Assembly (NCBI RefSeq): GCF_000518545.1
Contig: NZ_JADU01000001.1
Coordinates: 124,001 to 188,000 of the forward strand
From: Hallella seregens ATCC 51272
GTDB taxonomy: Bacteria; Bacteroidota; Bacteroidia; Bacteroidales; Bacteroidaceae
DNA: 64,000 nt
Direction of reading: 5' to 3'
Shown here: positions 8,643 to 16,689 of the stretch, piece after piece
Layout of the letters: each line of letters opens with the position of its first letter
Numbering within the stretch: position 1 is the stretch's first letter
The notes under the pieces: generated by a model
The model's database searches: none
The model's input: the letters and a program-made list of their open reading frames with translations, nothing else
Told to the model about the DNA's origin: nothing
Translations under genes and position numbers: made by a program

Positions 8643-9511
8643 GGAACAATAGAATACAGAGCATTCGGAGAATGATGGTGGCCGTGGGGCTGTGCCTCGT
8701 GGCCACGATGGTGTGGGCGCAGAAGCGGCTGGTGGTGCTGCACACCAACGATACGCACAGCTGCATCATGCCGCTGAGCGAGCATCTGGCCGATACCATG
8801 CTGGCCGGCCGGGCGGGTTTCCTGCGCCGCATCGCCATGTTGGAGGAGGAACGACGGCGGGAACCGGGGTTGTTGCTCTTCGACAGCGGCGACTTTTGCC
8901 AAGGATCGGCTTACTACACACTGTTCAAAGGCGATGTGGAAGTGGGGTTGATGAACCAAATGCACTACGATGCCGGCACGATAGGCAACCACGAATTCGA
9001 CTTCGGACTGGAGAACATGGCCCGCGTTTTTGCGGCGTTGAACTTCCCCATCGTGTGTGCCAACTATCAGTTTAGCCAGTACGGGCTGGACAAACTGGTG
9101 AAGCCCTACATCATCCTGAAGCGTGAAGGCCTGAGGATTGGCGTGTTCGGCCTCTCGCCCGAGCTGGACGGACTGGTGGATCGCAAGAACTATGGCGAGA
9201 CGAAATACCTGGACCCGGTGGAGACGGCACAGCGCATGGCCGACGAGCTGCACCGCCGGAAGTGCGACCTGGTGGTTTGCATTTCGCATCTGGGATGGGA
9301 AGAACAGGGCATGGGTGACCCGCTGCTCGTGAGCCGCACGCGTGGCATCGATCTGGTGTTAGGCGGCCATTCGCACACCTATTTTAAGACGCTGCGCTAT
9401 GTGAAGAATCTGGACGGCAAGGAGATTCCCGTGGACCAGAACGGCAAGCACGGCATCTTCATCGGCAAGATGACGCTTACGATGATGCCGGCCCCGAAAG
9501 TCCGGCGGTAG
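8639..9511 (+). CDS. 5'-nucleotidase N-terminal metallophosphatase domain
   Basis: A 290-residue exported metallophosphoesterase. After a signal peptide ending near VWAQ, the metal ligands are visible in LHTNDTHS, FDSGDFCQGS, GNHEFDFG and LGGHSHTYF. This is the catalytic half of a UshA-type 5'-nucleotidase, and it ends before the C-terminal domain, which is encoded just upstream. The start ATG overlaps the previous stop (ATGA), indicating coupled translation and probably a two-subunit enzyme. The signal peptide has no lipobox cysteine, unlike its partner. Confidence 0.9.
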   Translation: MRNNRIQSIRRMMVAVGLCLVATMVWAQKRLVVLHTNDTHSCIMPLSEHLADTMLAGRAGFLRRIAMLEEERRREPGLLLFDSGDFCQGSAYYTLFKGDVEVGLMNQMHYDAGTIGNHEFDFGLENMARVFAALNFPIVCANYQFSQYGLDKLVKPYIILKREGLRIGVFGLSPELDGLVDRKNYGETKYLDPVETAQRMADELHRRKCDLVVCISHLGWEEQGMGDPLLVSRTRGIDLVLGGHSHTYFKTLRYVKNLDGKEIPVDQNGKHGIFIGKMTLTMMPAPKVRR

Positions 9512-9524
9512 AAAGGGTGGGGGA

Positions 9525-10265
9525 CTACTCGAAATAGAATGTCAGTGCAATCATCTTGGACTTGGCCTGATTCACCGACCGGCTGTAGGGAATCATGGCC
9601 TTGTCCTTGAGTTGGTTGGCGTGGTCGATGTCGAGTGCATGGGTGAGCCCGAACATGAATTTCAGTTCAGGTCGGATTTTGAAGAAAGGCAGGTAGAAAT
9701 CGCAGCCCAAGCCGGCCTCGAAGAAGAGGTCGTAGCGTTTCAGTCTGAGGTAGTCGTCGGCCAGTCCGCTGAGATTGATGGCGGGGCTGAGGCCTATCAT
9801 GGCGTATGGACGGTGGTTGTTGAACCGCTGGGCACCGACAATCAGGTCCAGGGAGCAACTGACATAGGCCGTCTTGAGCGTCTGCGCGCGGGTGATGAGC
9901 GACTCGTTGGACTGGGCGTCCATGTTGTGAAAATAGATGTGGCGTGAGCCGAAATAGAGAGCGGGGGCCATGCGGAACTGGAAAGTGCTGCTCAGACGGA
10001 GCTCGCCCAGCACACCCACTTGGAAGCCGTCGTCCCAGCGGTCCTGGTCGGCGGTGATGAGATATTGCTGCTGTGAGCCGTCGTCGAGGGTGACAAGCTG
10101 TGGCCCCACGTTGTTGAACTCAAGGTCTTGCAGGTGGCCGCCCACCAGAATGCCGAAGTGGAAAGGGCGCAGGTCGGTATAAGGACGGTTCTGAACCGTC
10201 CGTTCCTGTGCAAGCGTGGTGCCGAGCTGGAGCAGGGCGCAAAGCGTGATAAGCAGTCGTCTCAT
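9525..10265 (-). CDS. porT: PorT-family outer-membrane protein
   Basis: A 246-residue protein with a signal peptide (ends near TLAQ) and an outer-membrane beta-barrel pattern of alternating hydrophobic strands ending in the aromatic terminus LTFYFE. It resembles PorT (SprT), a component needed for type IX secretion and gliding in Bacteroidetes. The start is set at MRRLLITLCALLQ because it opens the signal peptide; the 30 residues upstream in frame are not signal-like. A GldH lipoprotein (38024) and a sorting-tail protein (53620) elsewhere in the window fit a type IX system. Confidence 0.82.
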   Translation of the reverse strand: MRRLLITLCALLQLGTTLAQERTVQNRPYTDLRPFHFGILVGGHLQDLEFNNVGPQLVTLDDGSQQQYLITADQDRWDDGFQVGVLGELRLSSTFQFRMAPALYFGSRHIYFHNMDAQSNESLITRAQTLKTAYVSCSLDLIVGAQRFNNHRPYAMIGLSPAINLSGLADDYLRLKRYDLFFEAGLGCDFYLPFFKIRPELKFMFGLTHALDIDHANQLKDKAMIPYSRSVNQAKSKMIALTFYFE

Positions 10266-10372
10266 ATATGGAGATAACGGCGCAGCCGGCTTTTTATTGC
10301 CGGAACGGGGTAGAGGGAATGCCCTGCAACAGGTTAGATTAAGTTTAAATATCAAAAAAACGGCTCCTCATT

Positions 10373-10428
10373 AGTAGGTATTCCAAATCTTTTTCCTACC
10401 TTTGCGGTGTACAAAAGTAGGTATTCCA
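10373..10428 (+). promoter_or_regulatory. Ferredoxin promoter flanked by 13-bp direct repeats
   Basis: The -7 element TACCTTTG lies at 10397-10404. An identical 13-base word, AGTAGGTATTCCA, occurs on both sides at 10373-10385 and 10416-10428, spaced 43 bases, or about four helical turns. That spacing would put two bound protein copies on the same DNA face around the promoter, which suggests an operator. A 24-codon upstream frame starts at 10428 and overlaps the ferredoxin start; it may be fortuitous. Confidence 0.6.
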
Positions 10429-10489
10429 TGATGGGCCTGCCTGATACATACGTTTACAAAAACATTATAAACAATAAAAAACAAGAACT

Positions 10490-10660
10490 ATGGCTTACGT
10501 AATTAGTAACGACTGTGTAGCATGTGGAACATGTATTGACGAGTGCCCTGTTGGCGCAATCTCAGAGGGCGACATCTATTCCATCAATGCCGATGAGTGC
10601 ACGGAGTGCGGTACCTGCGCTTCTGTATGTCCTCAGGAGGCAATCAGTCTGCCCGAGTAA
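10490..10660 (+). CDS. 2[4Fe-4S] ferredoxin
   Basis: A 56-residue protein with two CxxCxxCxxxCP cluster motifs, CVACGTCIDECP (residues 9-20) and CTECGTCASVCP (residues 37-48), the classic clostridial-type ferredoxin layout. It is a small soluble electron carrier for anaerobic metabolism (for example pyruvate:ferredoxin oxidoreductase or Rnf partners). It is an independent transcription unit, with its own promoter and a terminator at 10711-10749. Confidence 0.96.
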   Translation: MAYVISNDCVACGTCIDECPVGAISEGDIYSINADECTECGTCASVCPQEAISLPE

Positions 10661-10710
10661 GGCACAAGGCCCTCTGTCCGAGGGCATAGTTAAAGGGTAA
10701 TTGGAAGTTT

Positions 10711-10749
10711 ATCCTCACTTATGGCAACAGGCCGTGAGTGAGGATTTTT
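10711..10749 (+). terminator. Rho-independent terminator after ferredoxin
   Basis: ATCCTCACT (10711-10719) pairs with AGTGAGGAT (10737-10745) and is followed by a T-run to 10749. It is 50 bases after the ferredoxin stop. Confidence 0.85.
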
Positions 10750-10822
10750 GTGTCTACATGCTGTGAGGAACCGGGTTTGGAGCGTGCTTGTGCGTAAAAT
10801 CTTGTCTGGCTGCAATGAAAGG

Positions 10823-10848
10823 GGGCACGCCGCAACTGCGGCGTGCCC
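10823..10848. terminator. GC-rich hairpin downstream of TPR gene
   Basis: GGGCACGCCGC (10823-10833) pairs perfectly with GCGGCGTGCCC (10838-10848) around a four-base loop. It lies 78 bases past the stop of the minus-strand TPR gene. The T-tract on the minus side is weak (CTTTC), so it may be a terminator or a transcript-stabilising hairpin. Confidence 0.55.
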
Positions 10849-10925
10849 CTGCTTGCTGTTCTCCCTTGATGGTTGGGAGTGGGGGATTCATCTCTGTGTT
10901 GAAAGGTTATATGGGTTGTATTGAC

Positions 10926-12356
10926 CTACATGGCAGCGACCTGCTTGGCAATCTCGTTCTCCGGGTCGATGGCCAACATCTTGTTGGCATAGACCTTGGC
11001 GTTCTCCTTGTCCTGCTTCACGTTGAAGTTATAGACAATCATGTAGAGATAAGCCTGCTTCAGCATGGCGTTCTCGCTGTTGCTGCGCTCAGCCTTTGTC
11101 TCTAAGGAGTTGGCGAGAGCTTCGTAGTAAGGCCTGGCCAATCCCTGCTTGCTGTCCGGGTCGAGGTTGGCATTCACCTGGCCGCGCATGTAGTTGCACC
11201 AGTTCTGATAGTTGGGATAGGCCTGTACGTACTCGCTGTACACTTGGTCGGCTTTCCGATAAGCCTCTGCGGCACCGGCGGCATCGTCTGCCTGGGTCTT
11301 CTGTGTGGCAATCTCGGTATAGAGTGAAGCCAGGTTGTCGAAGTCGTCGGCGGTCTTCTTGTCCTTGCCGGCGAGCGACTTCTCAAAGTAGGTTACGGCA
11401 TTGTTGAAGTCGCCTTTCTTCAGATATATGTCGGAGAGGTTCTTATCGATAATGGCCACCTGCTTGCTGTTGTCCTTGCTGAGCTCAATGGCTTGCTCGT
11501 ATGCCTTGATGGCATCGTCCCAGCGTTCAGCCTGTTGCAGGGCTGTGCCGTAGTACACGTAGTCCTCGCCGATGTAGTGTGCGCTGTCGCTCTTGTTGAA
11601 CAGACGGTCGGCATAGTCGAGGGCTTCATTGGTATTCTTCAGGTCAGTGTAGCTGTAAAATGCGATGCGGTTCCAGCCCGAGCGGCGCGGGTCGCGGCTG
11701 AGGCCCATCTTGCAGATGTCTACACTCTTCTCGCGCTTGCCGAGCAGCCAGGTGGTCATGGCGTAATAGGTGATGTCTTCGTCCTCGAGTTTGCTCCTGT
11801 CGGTCACCTTGTCGTAGTATTTCTCGGCGTTCTCATACTTCTGTGCAATGTAGTAGACACGGCCGCAGAGTGCATCGACAGGGTAGTCGGGACGCTGGGT
11901 GCGGAGCTCTTCGAGGTTGGCAACGGCTTCCTCGGGGCTGCGCCCGCGCAGAATCATGGCATACTTGTAGTAGCCGTCAGGATCTTTTGGATCGAAGTAC
12001 TTGGCTTGCTGATAGTTCTCGGCAGCACTGCCGGCATCGTCTTTCATCACGGCGATGTCGCCCTTGAGCAGGAAAGCCTTGGCGTACTTGCCGTCCTTGG
12101 CCAAAGCGTAGTCTGCGAACTTCAGGGCGTTGGCGGTATCTTTCTCCGCAAGCATGGCCTTGCCGATACCCACAAGCACCTCTGGATTCTTCTTGTTGTC
12201 CTTGTAGAGCTGCTTCACCTGATTGTTGTAATCGGCGCCTTTGCTCTTGATAATCTTGGTGGCCTGTTCAATGATGGCTTTGTTGTCCTGCTGTGCCATC
12301 GTCGGGACAGCTGATAACATCAGCGTGCCCATCAATACATATTTGATTGCTTTCAT
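10926..12356 (-). CDS. Exported TPR-repeat protein
   Basis: A 476-residue protein with a cleavable signal peptide (residues 1-21, ending MAQ). The rest is helical tetratricopeptide repeats, seen for example in ALKFADYALAKDGKYAKAFLLKG, SAAENYQQAKYFDPKDPDG and DDAIKAYEQAIELS-like segments from about residue 60 to 470. It is probably periplasmic. It is the last gene of the ExbB-ExbD-ExbD-TonB-PstS-like series, 131 bases after the PstS-like gene, and may serve as a scaffold for that energy-transducing complex. No enzymatic motif is visible. Confidence 0.85.
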   Translation of the reverse strand: MKAIKYVLMGTLMLSAVPTMAQQDNKAIIEQATKIIKSKGADYNNQVKQLYKDNKKNPEVLVGIGKAMLAEKDTANALKFADYALAKDGKYAKAFLLKGDIAVMKDDAGSAAENYQQAKYFDPKDPDGYYKYAMILRGRSPEEAVANLEELRTQRPDYPVDALCGRVYYIAQKYENAEKYYDKVTDRSKLEDEDITYYAMTTWLLGKREKSVDICKMGLSRDPRRSGWNRIAFYSYTDLKNTNEALDYADRLFNKSDSAHYIGEDYVYYGTALQQAERWDDAIKAYEQAIELSKDNSKQVAIIDKNLSDIYLKKGDFNNAVTYFEKSLAGKDKKTADDFDNLASLYTEIATQKTQADDAAGAAEAYRKADQVYSEYVQAYPNYQNWCNYMRGQVNANLDPDSKQGLARPYYEALANSLETKAERSNSENAMLKQAYLYMIVYNFNVKQDKENAKVYANKMLAIDPENEIAKQVAAM

Positions 12357-12487
12357 AATTCTTTGTATTTAAAACTTTGACCTTTGATTCTATTTCTTTC
12401 GTTGCCACCATGTGGATGGGGTATACTACACGGCCCCTTGGACGTAGTGTCTGCTCTTGTGACGATGCCGGAAGCGAATAGTTTCAA

Positions 12488-13450
12488 TTATTGACTAACA
12501 TTAACATCCCGGATATTGATGTTGCCCAATACGGGAAGCAGTCCGGCTTTCATGACAATACGCTGTCCCTTGGGCCCCTCGATGAAGTGGGCAAAGCCCC
12601 ATGGCAGTCCTTGGCGAGGGTCGTTGAGAAGGGCGTAGACCGTACGGATGAGGGGATACTCACCGTTATAGATGTAATACTGGTAGGGTTTTCGGCCGCT
12701 CGTCGGCGTGGCCGGATGGATACGGCTCACGCTCATCACGCGGATGTTTTTGTTGAATGTCAGGTTGGTGGAGTCGTGCTTGTCGTTGAGCCAGTTGTTG
12801 CCGATGATGCCGATGGCCCCCGGATTCTGCTCGACGTATTTGATCACCTCGGCAGTTTTGTTGACAGCGGCCACATGCAGATTGGAGATGGCTTTGCCGC
12901 CGAGGATGGAATCTTCTACGTAATGGACGGTACTCGACTTGGCATTGTCGAATACCACGGTGATGGTGCCGCGCTGGGAGCCTTTGAAGAGGTCGCTCCA
13001 CCGGGTGGCTTTGCCGGTCATGATGTGTTCAATGTTCTTGACCGAGATAATGGTGTCAGTGTTCGCCTTGTTCACGATGAATGCCAATGCGTCGTAAGCG
13101 AGCTTGAGGGACACCGGTCTGTAGCTCTGAGCTTGCAGGCTTTTGATTTCGGATGGCTTGAAGTCGCGTGCCGTAAAGGCCAGCCATGCCTTGCCATTGA
13201 GGAGTCTGTTGATGGCTTCCGACTCGTTGGTATAGATGGGAGTCACTTTGGCCTTGGGGTAGTCGTTTTGGAAGACAAAGCGTTCTTCCTCAATGAGGGG
13301 ACTAAAACTTTCATCAGAGACGAAGTGAATCGCCCCTGATGAATAAGTATCTGTCCGCCCGTCCTTTCCTTTCTTGTTGTTATGGCAAGAAGAGAAAAGG
13401 ACGGTGGTCAGTGTTAATCCTACGATGATGTAAGATGTGAGTTTGCTCAT
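12488..13450 (-). CDS. PstS-like substrate-binding lipoprotein
   Basis: A 320-residue lipoprotein; the signal peptide ends in LFSSC, placing the acylated Cys at residue 22. It has the PBP fold of phosphate-binding PstS-like proteins: a DESFSPLIEEE start, AFIVNK, ITGKATRWSDLF-type loop (here IMTGKATRWSDLF) and GAIGIIGNNWL. No PstC, PstA or PstB genes are nearby. The gene is instead 10 bases downstream of tonB, so it may bind a ligand for, or regulate, the Ton complex rather than feed an ABC transporter. Confidence 0.82.
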   Translation of the reverse strand: MSKLTSYIIVGLTLTTVLFSSCHNNKKGKDGRTDTYSSGAIHFVSDESFSPLIEEERFVFQNDYPKAKVTPIYTNESEAINRLLNGKAWLAFTARDFKPSEIKSLQAQSYRPVSLKLAYDALAFIVNKANTDTIISVKNIEHIMTGKATRWSDLFKGSQRGTITVVFDNAKSSTVHYVEDSILGGKAISNLHVAAVNKTAEVIKYVEQNPGAIGIIGNNWLNDKHDSTNLTFNKNIRVMSVSRIHPATPTSGRKPYQYYIYNGEYPLIRTVYALLNDPRQGLPWGFAHFIEGPKGQRIVMKAGLLPVLGNINIRDVNVSQ

Positions 13451-13460
13451 AAATAAAGGA

Positions 13461-14306
13461 TTACTGCAGTCTGAAAGCTACAGGCACGTTATACTTCACG
13501 CGTACAGCAGAACCGTTCTGCTTGCCGGGAATCCACTTCGGCATGGTACTCACCACGCGTACAGCCTCACGGTCGAGAGAGGGGTCTACGGAACGGACAA
13601 CCTTCACGTCGGTGATGGAACCGTCACGCTCAACCACAAAGGATACCACGACGCGGCCCTGCACACCGTTCTCTTGGGCAACAACCGGATATTTGATGTT
13701 GTCACCCAGATACTTCATCAAGGCGGCATTTCCGCCAGGGAATGAAGGCATCTGCTCTACCACGTCAAACACCTTGTTCTCCACTTCGGGTTTGTCTGGT
13801 TTTACAGGTTCGTCGGCCACGCGTTGAGCAACTTGCAGCACTGCGCCATTGTCGCTGTTACCTTTAACATCAAGTGCACCGATGGCGGTGTTGGTCTGCA
13901 TCAGCTGATCCTGCGTCTTCATTTCGTCCTCGGGCTTCACCTCGTTGTCCTTTTTGATAACGGGAGCAGTGAATTTGATAGAGGATTTCACCTCTTGCAC
14001 TACTTCCTGTTTCTCTTTAGGAATTTGAATGTCTTTGCGCTTCACTTCAGCCTTTTTCTCGGGCTTGTTGAGGGCAGAGAGTTCGGTGACTTGCTCGTTT
14101 TTCTGATGAGTCAGCTGGTACTGGTCGTATGCGGACTTTGCAACGTAGATACCGATGAACAGAACTGCCAGCAATGCTATAACGATGATGGAGTAGATAT
14201 TTCTCTTTGGGGTGTTCCTGCGAAGCTTGTAAGCTCCGTAGGATTGGTTCCTACCCTCGAAGATAAGATCGACCCAACCATTGGTTGTTAAATCAATATT
14301 TGCCAT
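13461..14306 (-). CDS. tonB: TonB-family energy transducer
   Basis: A 281-residue inner-membrane protein with one membrane segment at about residues 39-58 (IIVIALLAVLFIGIYV). A charged periplasmic linker follows, rich in K, E and P. The C-terminal TonB domain (residues about 190-281) has FPGGNAALMKYL, NIKYP, GVQGRVVVSFVVERDGSI and a closing VAFRLQ. It passes proton-motive force from ExbB/ExbD to outer-membrane receptors such as the SusC protein at 56681. It lies between exbD and the PstS-like gene in one minus-strand run. Confidence 0.93.
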   Translation of the reverse strand: MANIDLTTNGWVDLIFEGRNQSYGAYKLRRNTPKRNIYSIIVIALLAVLFIGIYVAKSAYDQYQLTHQKNEQVTELSALNKPEKKAEVKRKDIQIPKEKQEVVQEVKSSIKFTAPVIKKDNEVKPEDEMKTQDQLMQTNTAIGALDVKGNSDNGAVLQVAQRVADEPVKPDKPEVENKVFDVVEQMPSFPGGNAALMKYLGDNIKYPVVAQENGVQGRVVVSFVVERDGSITDVKVVRSVDPSLDREAVRVVSTMPKWIPGKQNGSAVRVKYNVPVAFRLQ

Positions 14307-14336
14307 TTCTTAAACTCTTTAATCGTTTAGACATGC

Positions 14337-14987
14337 TTACATCTTGACGTTGTTCTTCTTGAGAAGCTCCACGTCCTGATCGTTCATCTTGTCGATTACA
14401 TACTTGTTGATGCTGCAGATTTGCATCTCGTCAAGCGCATCCACCAAGTTCTTGTAGGTGGAGTTGTCGGTAGCCTTGATGATGACGGTCATGGTTTGAA
14501 TCTTCTTGCCATCCAGCACACCGGCCTTGATCTGGGAGAGTTGCTTGTTGTACTCCTCTTGAGACATCTTCTTGTTGGGATCAGCTTTCAACTTGTCCAA
14601 TGCAGCTTTTGCTTTCATCACGTCCTGAACGGGATTTGTTCCGTCTTCGGTGGTGTGATTGTAAAGCACGGAACGGATGCCCTTGATGCCCCACGTGGTC
14701 TTCTTCAGGCACTCGGGCGTTTCAGGCTTAATCTGTCCGGCTACATAGTAGATCTGGTTGTCGGCCGTGCAGTAAATCGTAATGGTGTACGATTCCTTGG
14801 TCACAGTCTTGTCCTGATCCTGCAGGTTCTTATCGTTACTCGGCATACTCAATTCCATCGTTTGGGGCTTGGCCAGCGATGTGCAGAGCATGAAGAATGT
14901 GATAAGAAGCATCATCATATCAACCATCGGAGTGAAGTCCACGCGGACATCCATCTTCTTCTGTTTGCTTTTTCCTTGCTTAGCCAT
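14337..14987 (-). CDS. exbD: ExbD/TolR-family protein (second of pair)
   Basis: A 216-residue biopolymer-transport protein with one N-terminal membrane helix, VDMMMLLITFFML at about residues 22-34, that carries the conserved proton-path aspartate. A long periplasmic domain follows. It starts two bases after the first exbD stop (14990), so the two are almost certainly co-translated. The C-terminal domain is longer than in E. coli ExbD. Paired ExbDs are usual in Bacteroidetes and may form a heteromeric channel with ExbB. Confidence 0.92.
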   Translation of the reverse strand: MAKQGKSKQKKMDVRVDFTPMVDMMMLLITFFMLCTSLAKPQTMELSMPSNDKNLQDQDKTVTKESYTITIYCTADNQIYYVAGQIKPETPECLKKTTWGIKGIRSVLYNHTTEDGTNPVQDVMKAKAALDKLKADPNKKMSQEEYNKQLSQIKAGVLDGKKIQTMTVIIKATDNSTYKNLVDALDEMQICSINKYVIDKMNDQDVELLKKNNVKM

Positions 14988-14989
14988 TC

Positions 14990-15616
14990 TTAATCCTCCG
15001 CTTTCTTGTATTGAGTAATCAGATAATAACGGTTCTTGCTCATATCCTGCAGCTCACTCATGATTTTCTTCACGGTCTTGTACGGGGTCTTTTCATCGGC
15101 CTTGATGGCAATCTTGGCATCCGGGTTGGCGGCATGCGCAGCCTTAACCCAGATTTGGAACTCGCTCATTGCGGCGGCACCGGTCTTGCCTGGTACAGAG
15201 TCGGTCGGAATACCATACTTTTTAATGGCTTCGGGCATCTGTGTTTTGTCGAGCTTCAGATAACTTTCGAGTTCGCTCATAGGCACACCCCACATGGGGT
15301 CGTCGAGGAACTTCTTCTGTTCTGCGGCACTCAACTGCAGACCAAACTGGCTGGTCACGTCGTTGAGCACGTTCTGAACGTCGGTCGTTTTATCCATGCT
15401 CATGAATATCTTGCCGTCATTTCCGACAAGCACATTCAGGACATCTTTCTCCGGCACCTTTATCTCCGATACGGATCCTGGCGTGTTTACTTTCACCGGC
15501 TCTTGCTTCACGAACGTGGACGTCAGCATGAAGAAAGTCAGCAGAAGCACCATCACGTCGGACATAGGAGTCATGTCGATCCAGACGTCGCTCTTCTTAA
15601 TTTTTACTTTACCCAT
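14990..15616 (-). CDS. exbD: ExbD/TolR-family protein (first of pair)
   Basis: A 208-residue biopolymer-transport protein. The N-terminal membrane helix SDVMVLLLTFFMLTS (about residues 18-32) carries the conserved Asp. The periplasmic part includes a ~50-residue insertion (around SQFGLQLSAAEQKKFLDDPMWG) before the final KADEKTPYKTVKKIMSELQ fold, which is typical of ExbD ends. It works with ExbB as a stator-type proton channel. It follows exbB by 30 bases. Confidence 0.92.
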   Translation of the reverse strand: MGKVKIKKSDVWIDMTPMSDVMVLLLTFFMLTSTFVKQEPVKVNTPGSVSEIKVPEKDVLNVLVGNDGKIFMSMDKTTDVQNVLNDVTSQFGLQLSAAEQKKFLDDPMWGVPMSELESYLKLDKTQMPEAIKKYGIPTDSVPGKTGAAAMSEFQIWVKAAHAANPDAKIAIKADEKTPYKTVKKIMSELQDMSKNRYYLITQYKKAED

Positions 15617-15646
15617 AGTGATAATATTTTAAAGGGTCAGCAAAAA

Positions 15647-16492
15647 TTAAGCCTCGTCTGTGTGGTTAGCTTCGTAAGTCTGGGCAATTGAGTAACCTAC
15701 CTCGTCGAGTGCGTATGTCAGCTTGTCGATCTTGTTGGTGAAGAAGTTATAGGAGATAACAGCGCACCAAGAAGTTGCGATACCGAAAGCCGTGTTAATC
15801 AGGGCCTCGGAAATACCAGTTGACAGAGCGAGAGAGTCACCACCGCCACCGGCAGCCAGAGCCTGGAACGACTTGATCATACCCGTCACAGTACCGAGCA
15901 GTCCGGTAAGTGTACCCAGTGTCACGATAGTAGCAATGATGGGGAGGTTCATCTGCAGCGTAGGCATCTCCAGCTGAGTAGCCTCCTCGTGTGCCTGCTG
16001 AATCTTGGCCACTTTCTGGCTCTTCTTCAGACCGGCATTTGCACCGCTCTCCATGTCCTTGTAGGCATGCAGGGAAGCGACCACCACGTTTGCTACAGAG
16101 CCTTGCATCTTGTTGCAGAGGTCCTCAGCCTTGGCGAAATCGTTGGCCTTCAAGGCAGCCTTGGTGTTGGCCACGAACTTGGTGAGGCTGCCCTTGCCGA
16201 AAGCGGTCTTCAGAGCCAGCCAACGCTCAACGGAAAGACAGAGCACGGTAAGCAGCAGGGTGTGGATGACAGGCACCACGACACCACCCTTGTAGATAGT
16301 ACCCAGAATGTTGAGAGGCCCGTTCTCCGAGTTGTTTCCCTGGAAGTTGCTTTCGTTGCCGAGCACGAGATTGAAGATACATACAGCAGCGATGAAGCAT
16401 ACAACGATGATCCAGAATGCGCCTCTGATACCTGTGAAGCCCTGCGACTTCTTTGCAGCCTTGGGGGCTGCGGCTTTTTGTGTAGTTGCCAT
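15647..16492 (-). CDS. exbB: ExbB/MotA/TolQ proton channel
   Basis: A 281-residue membrane protein. An N-terminal helix (residues about 27-46) precedes the MotA/TolQ/ExbB domain, with two further helices in the second half: LPIIATIVTLGTLTGLLGTVTGMIKSF (family core pattern) and GISEALINTAFGIATSWCAVISYNFF. These helices form the proton-channel core together with ExbD. It is the first gene of the Ton module and is preceded by a promoter at 16634-16641. Confidence 0.94.
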   Translation of the reverse strand: MATTQKAAAPKAAKKSQGFTGIRGAFWIIVVCFIAAVCIFNLVLGNESNFQGNNSENGPLNILGTIYKGGVVVPVIHTLLLTVLCLSVERWLALKTAFGKGSLTKFVANTKAALKANDFAKAEDLCNKMQGSVANVVVASLHAYKDMESGANAGLKKSQKVAKIQQAHEEATQLEMPTLQMNLPIIATIVTLGTLTGLLGTVTGMIKSFQALAAGGGGDSLALSTGISEALINTAFGIATSWCAVISYNFFTNKIDKLTYALDEVGYSIAQTYEANHTDEA

Positions 16493-16633
16493 AATGTTGA
16501 AATTTAATTTTTAGTTATAAATAATGAATTATTTGCTTTTTGTTAGTGATGTGCGTCTAAAAGTGTCTTTTGGTCTATATTTTTTCGTGTCTGGCCCGTG
16601 TGATAGGCCGAAAAACGGATATTTAAGCATTCG

Positions 16634-16641
16634 CAAAGATA
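16634..16641 (-). promoter_or_regulatory. Promoter -7 element for exbB operon
   Basis: Reads TATCTTTG on the minus strand, about 140 bases before the exbB start. No convincing -33 box was found. The long leader is AT-rich. Confidence 0.5.
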
Positions 16642-16689
16642 GCAACTTTTGGTTTATTGCGAGTGTGTTTGCCAAGTTTTAACAAAATT

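Noticed and set aside
12488..13450. A complete phosphate ABC transporter
   Set aside because: Only a PstS-like binding protein is present, inside the Ton module; no PstC, PstA or PstB genes are nearby.
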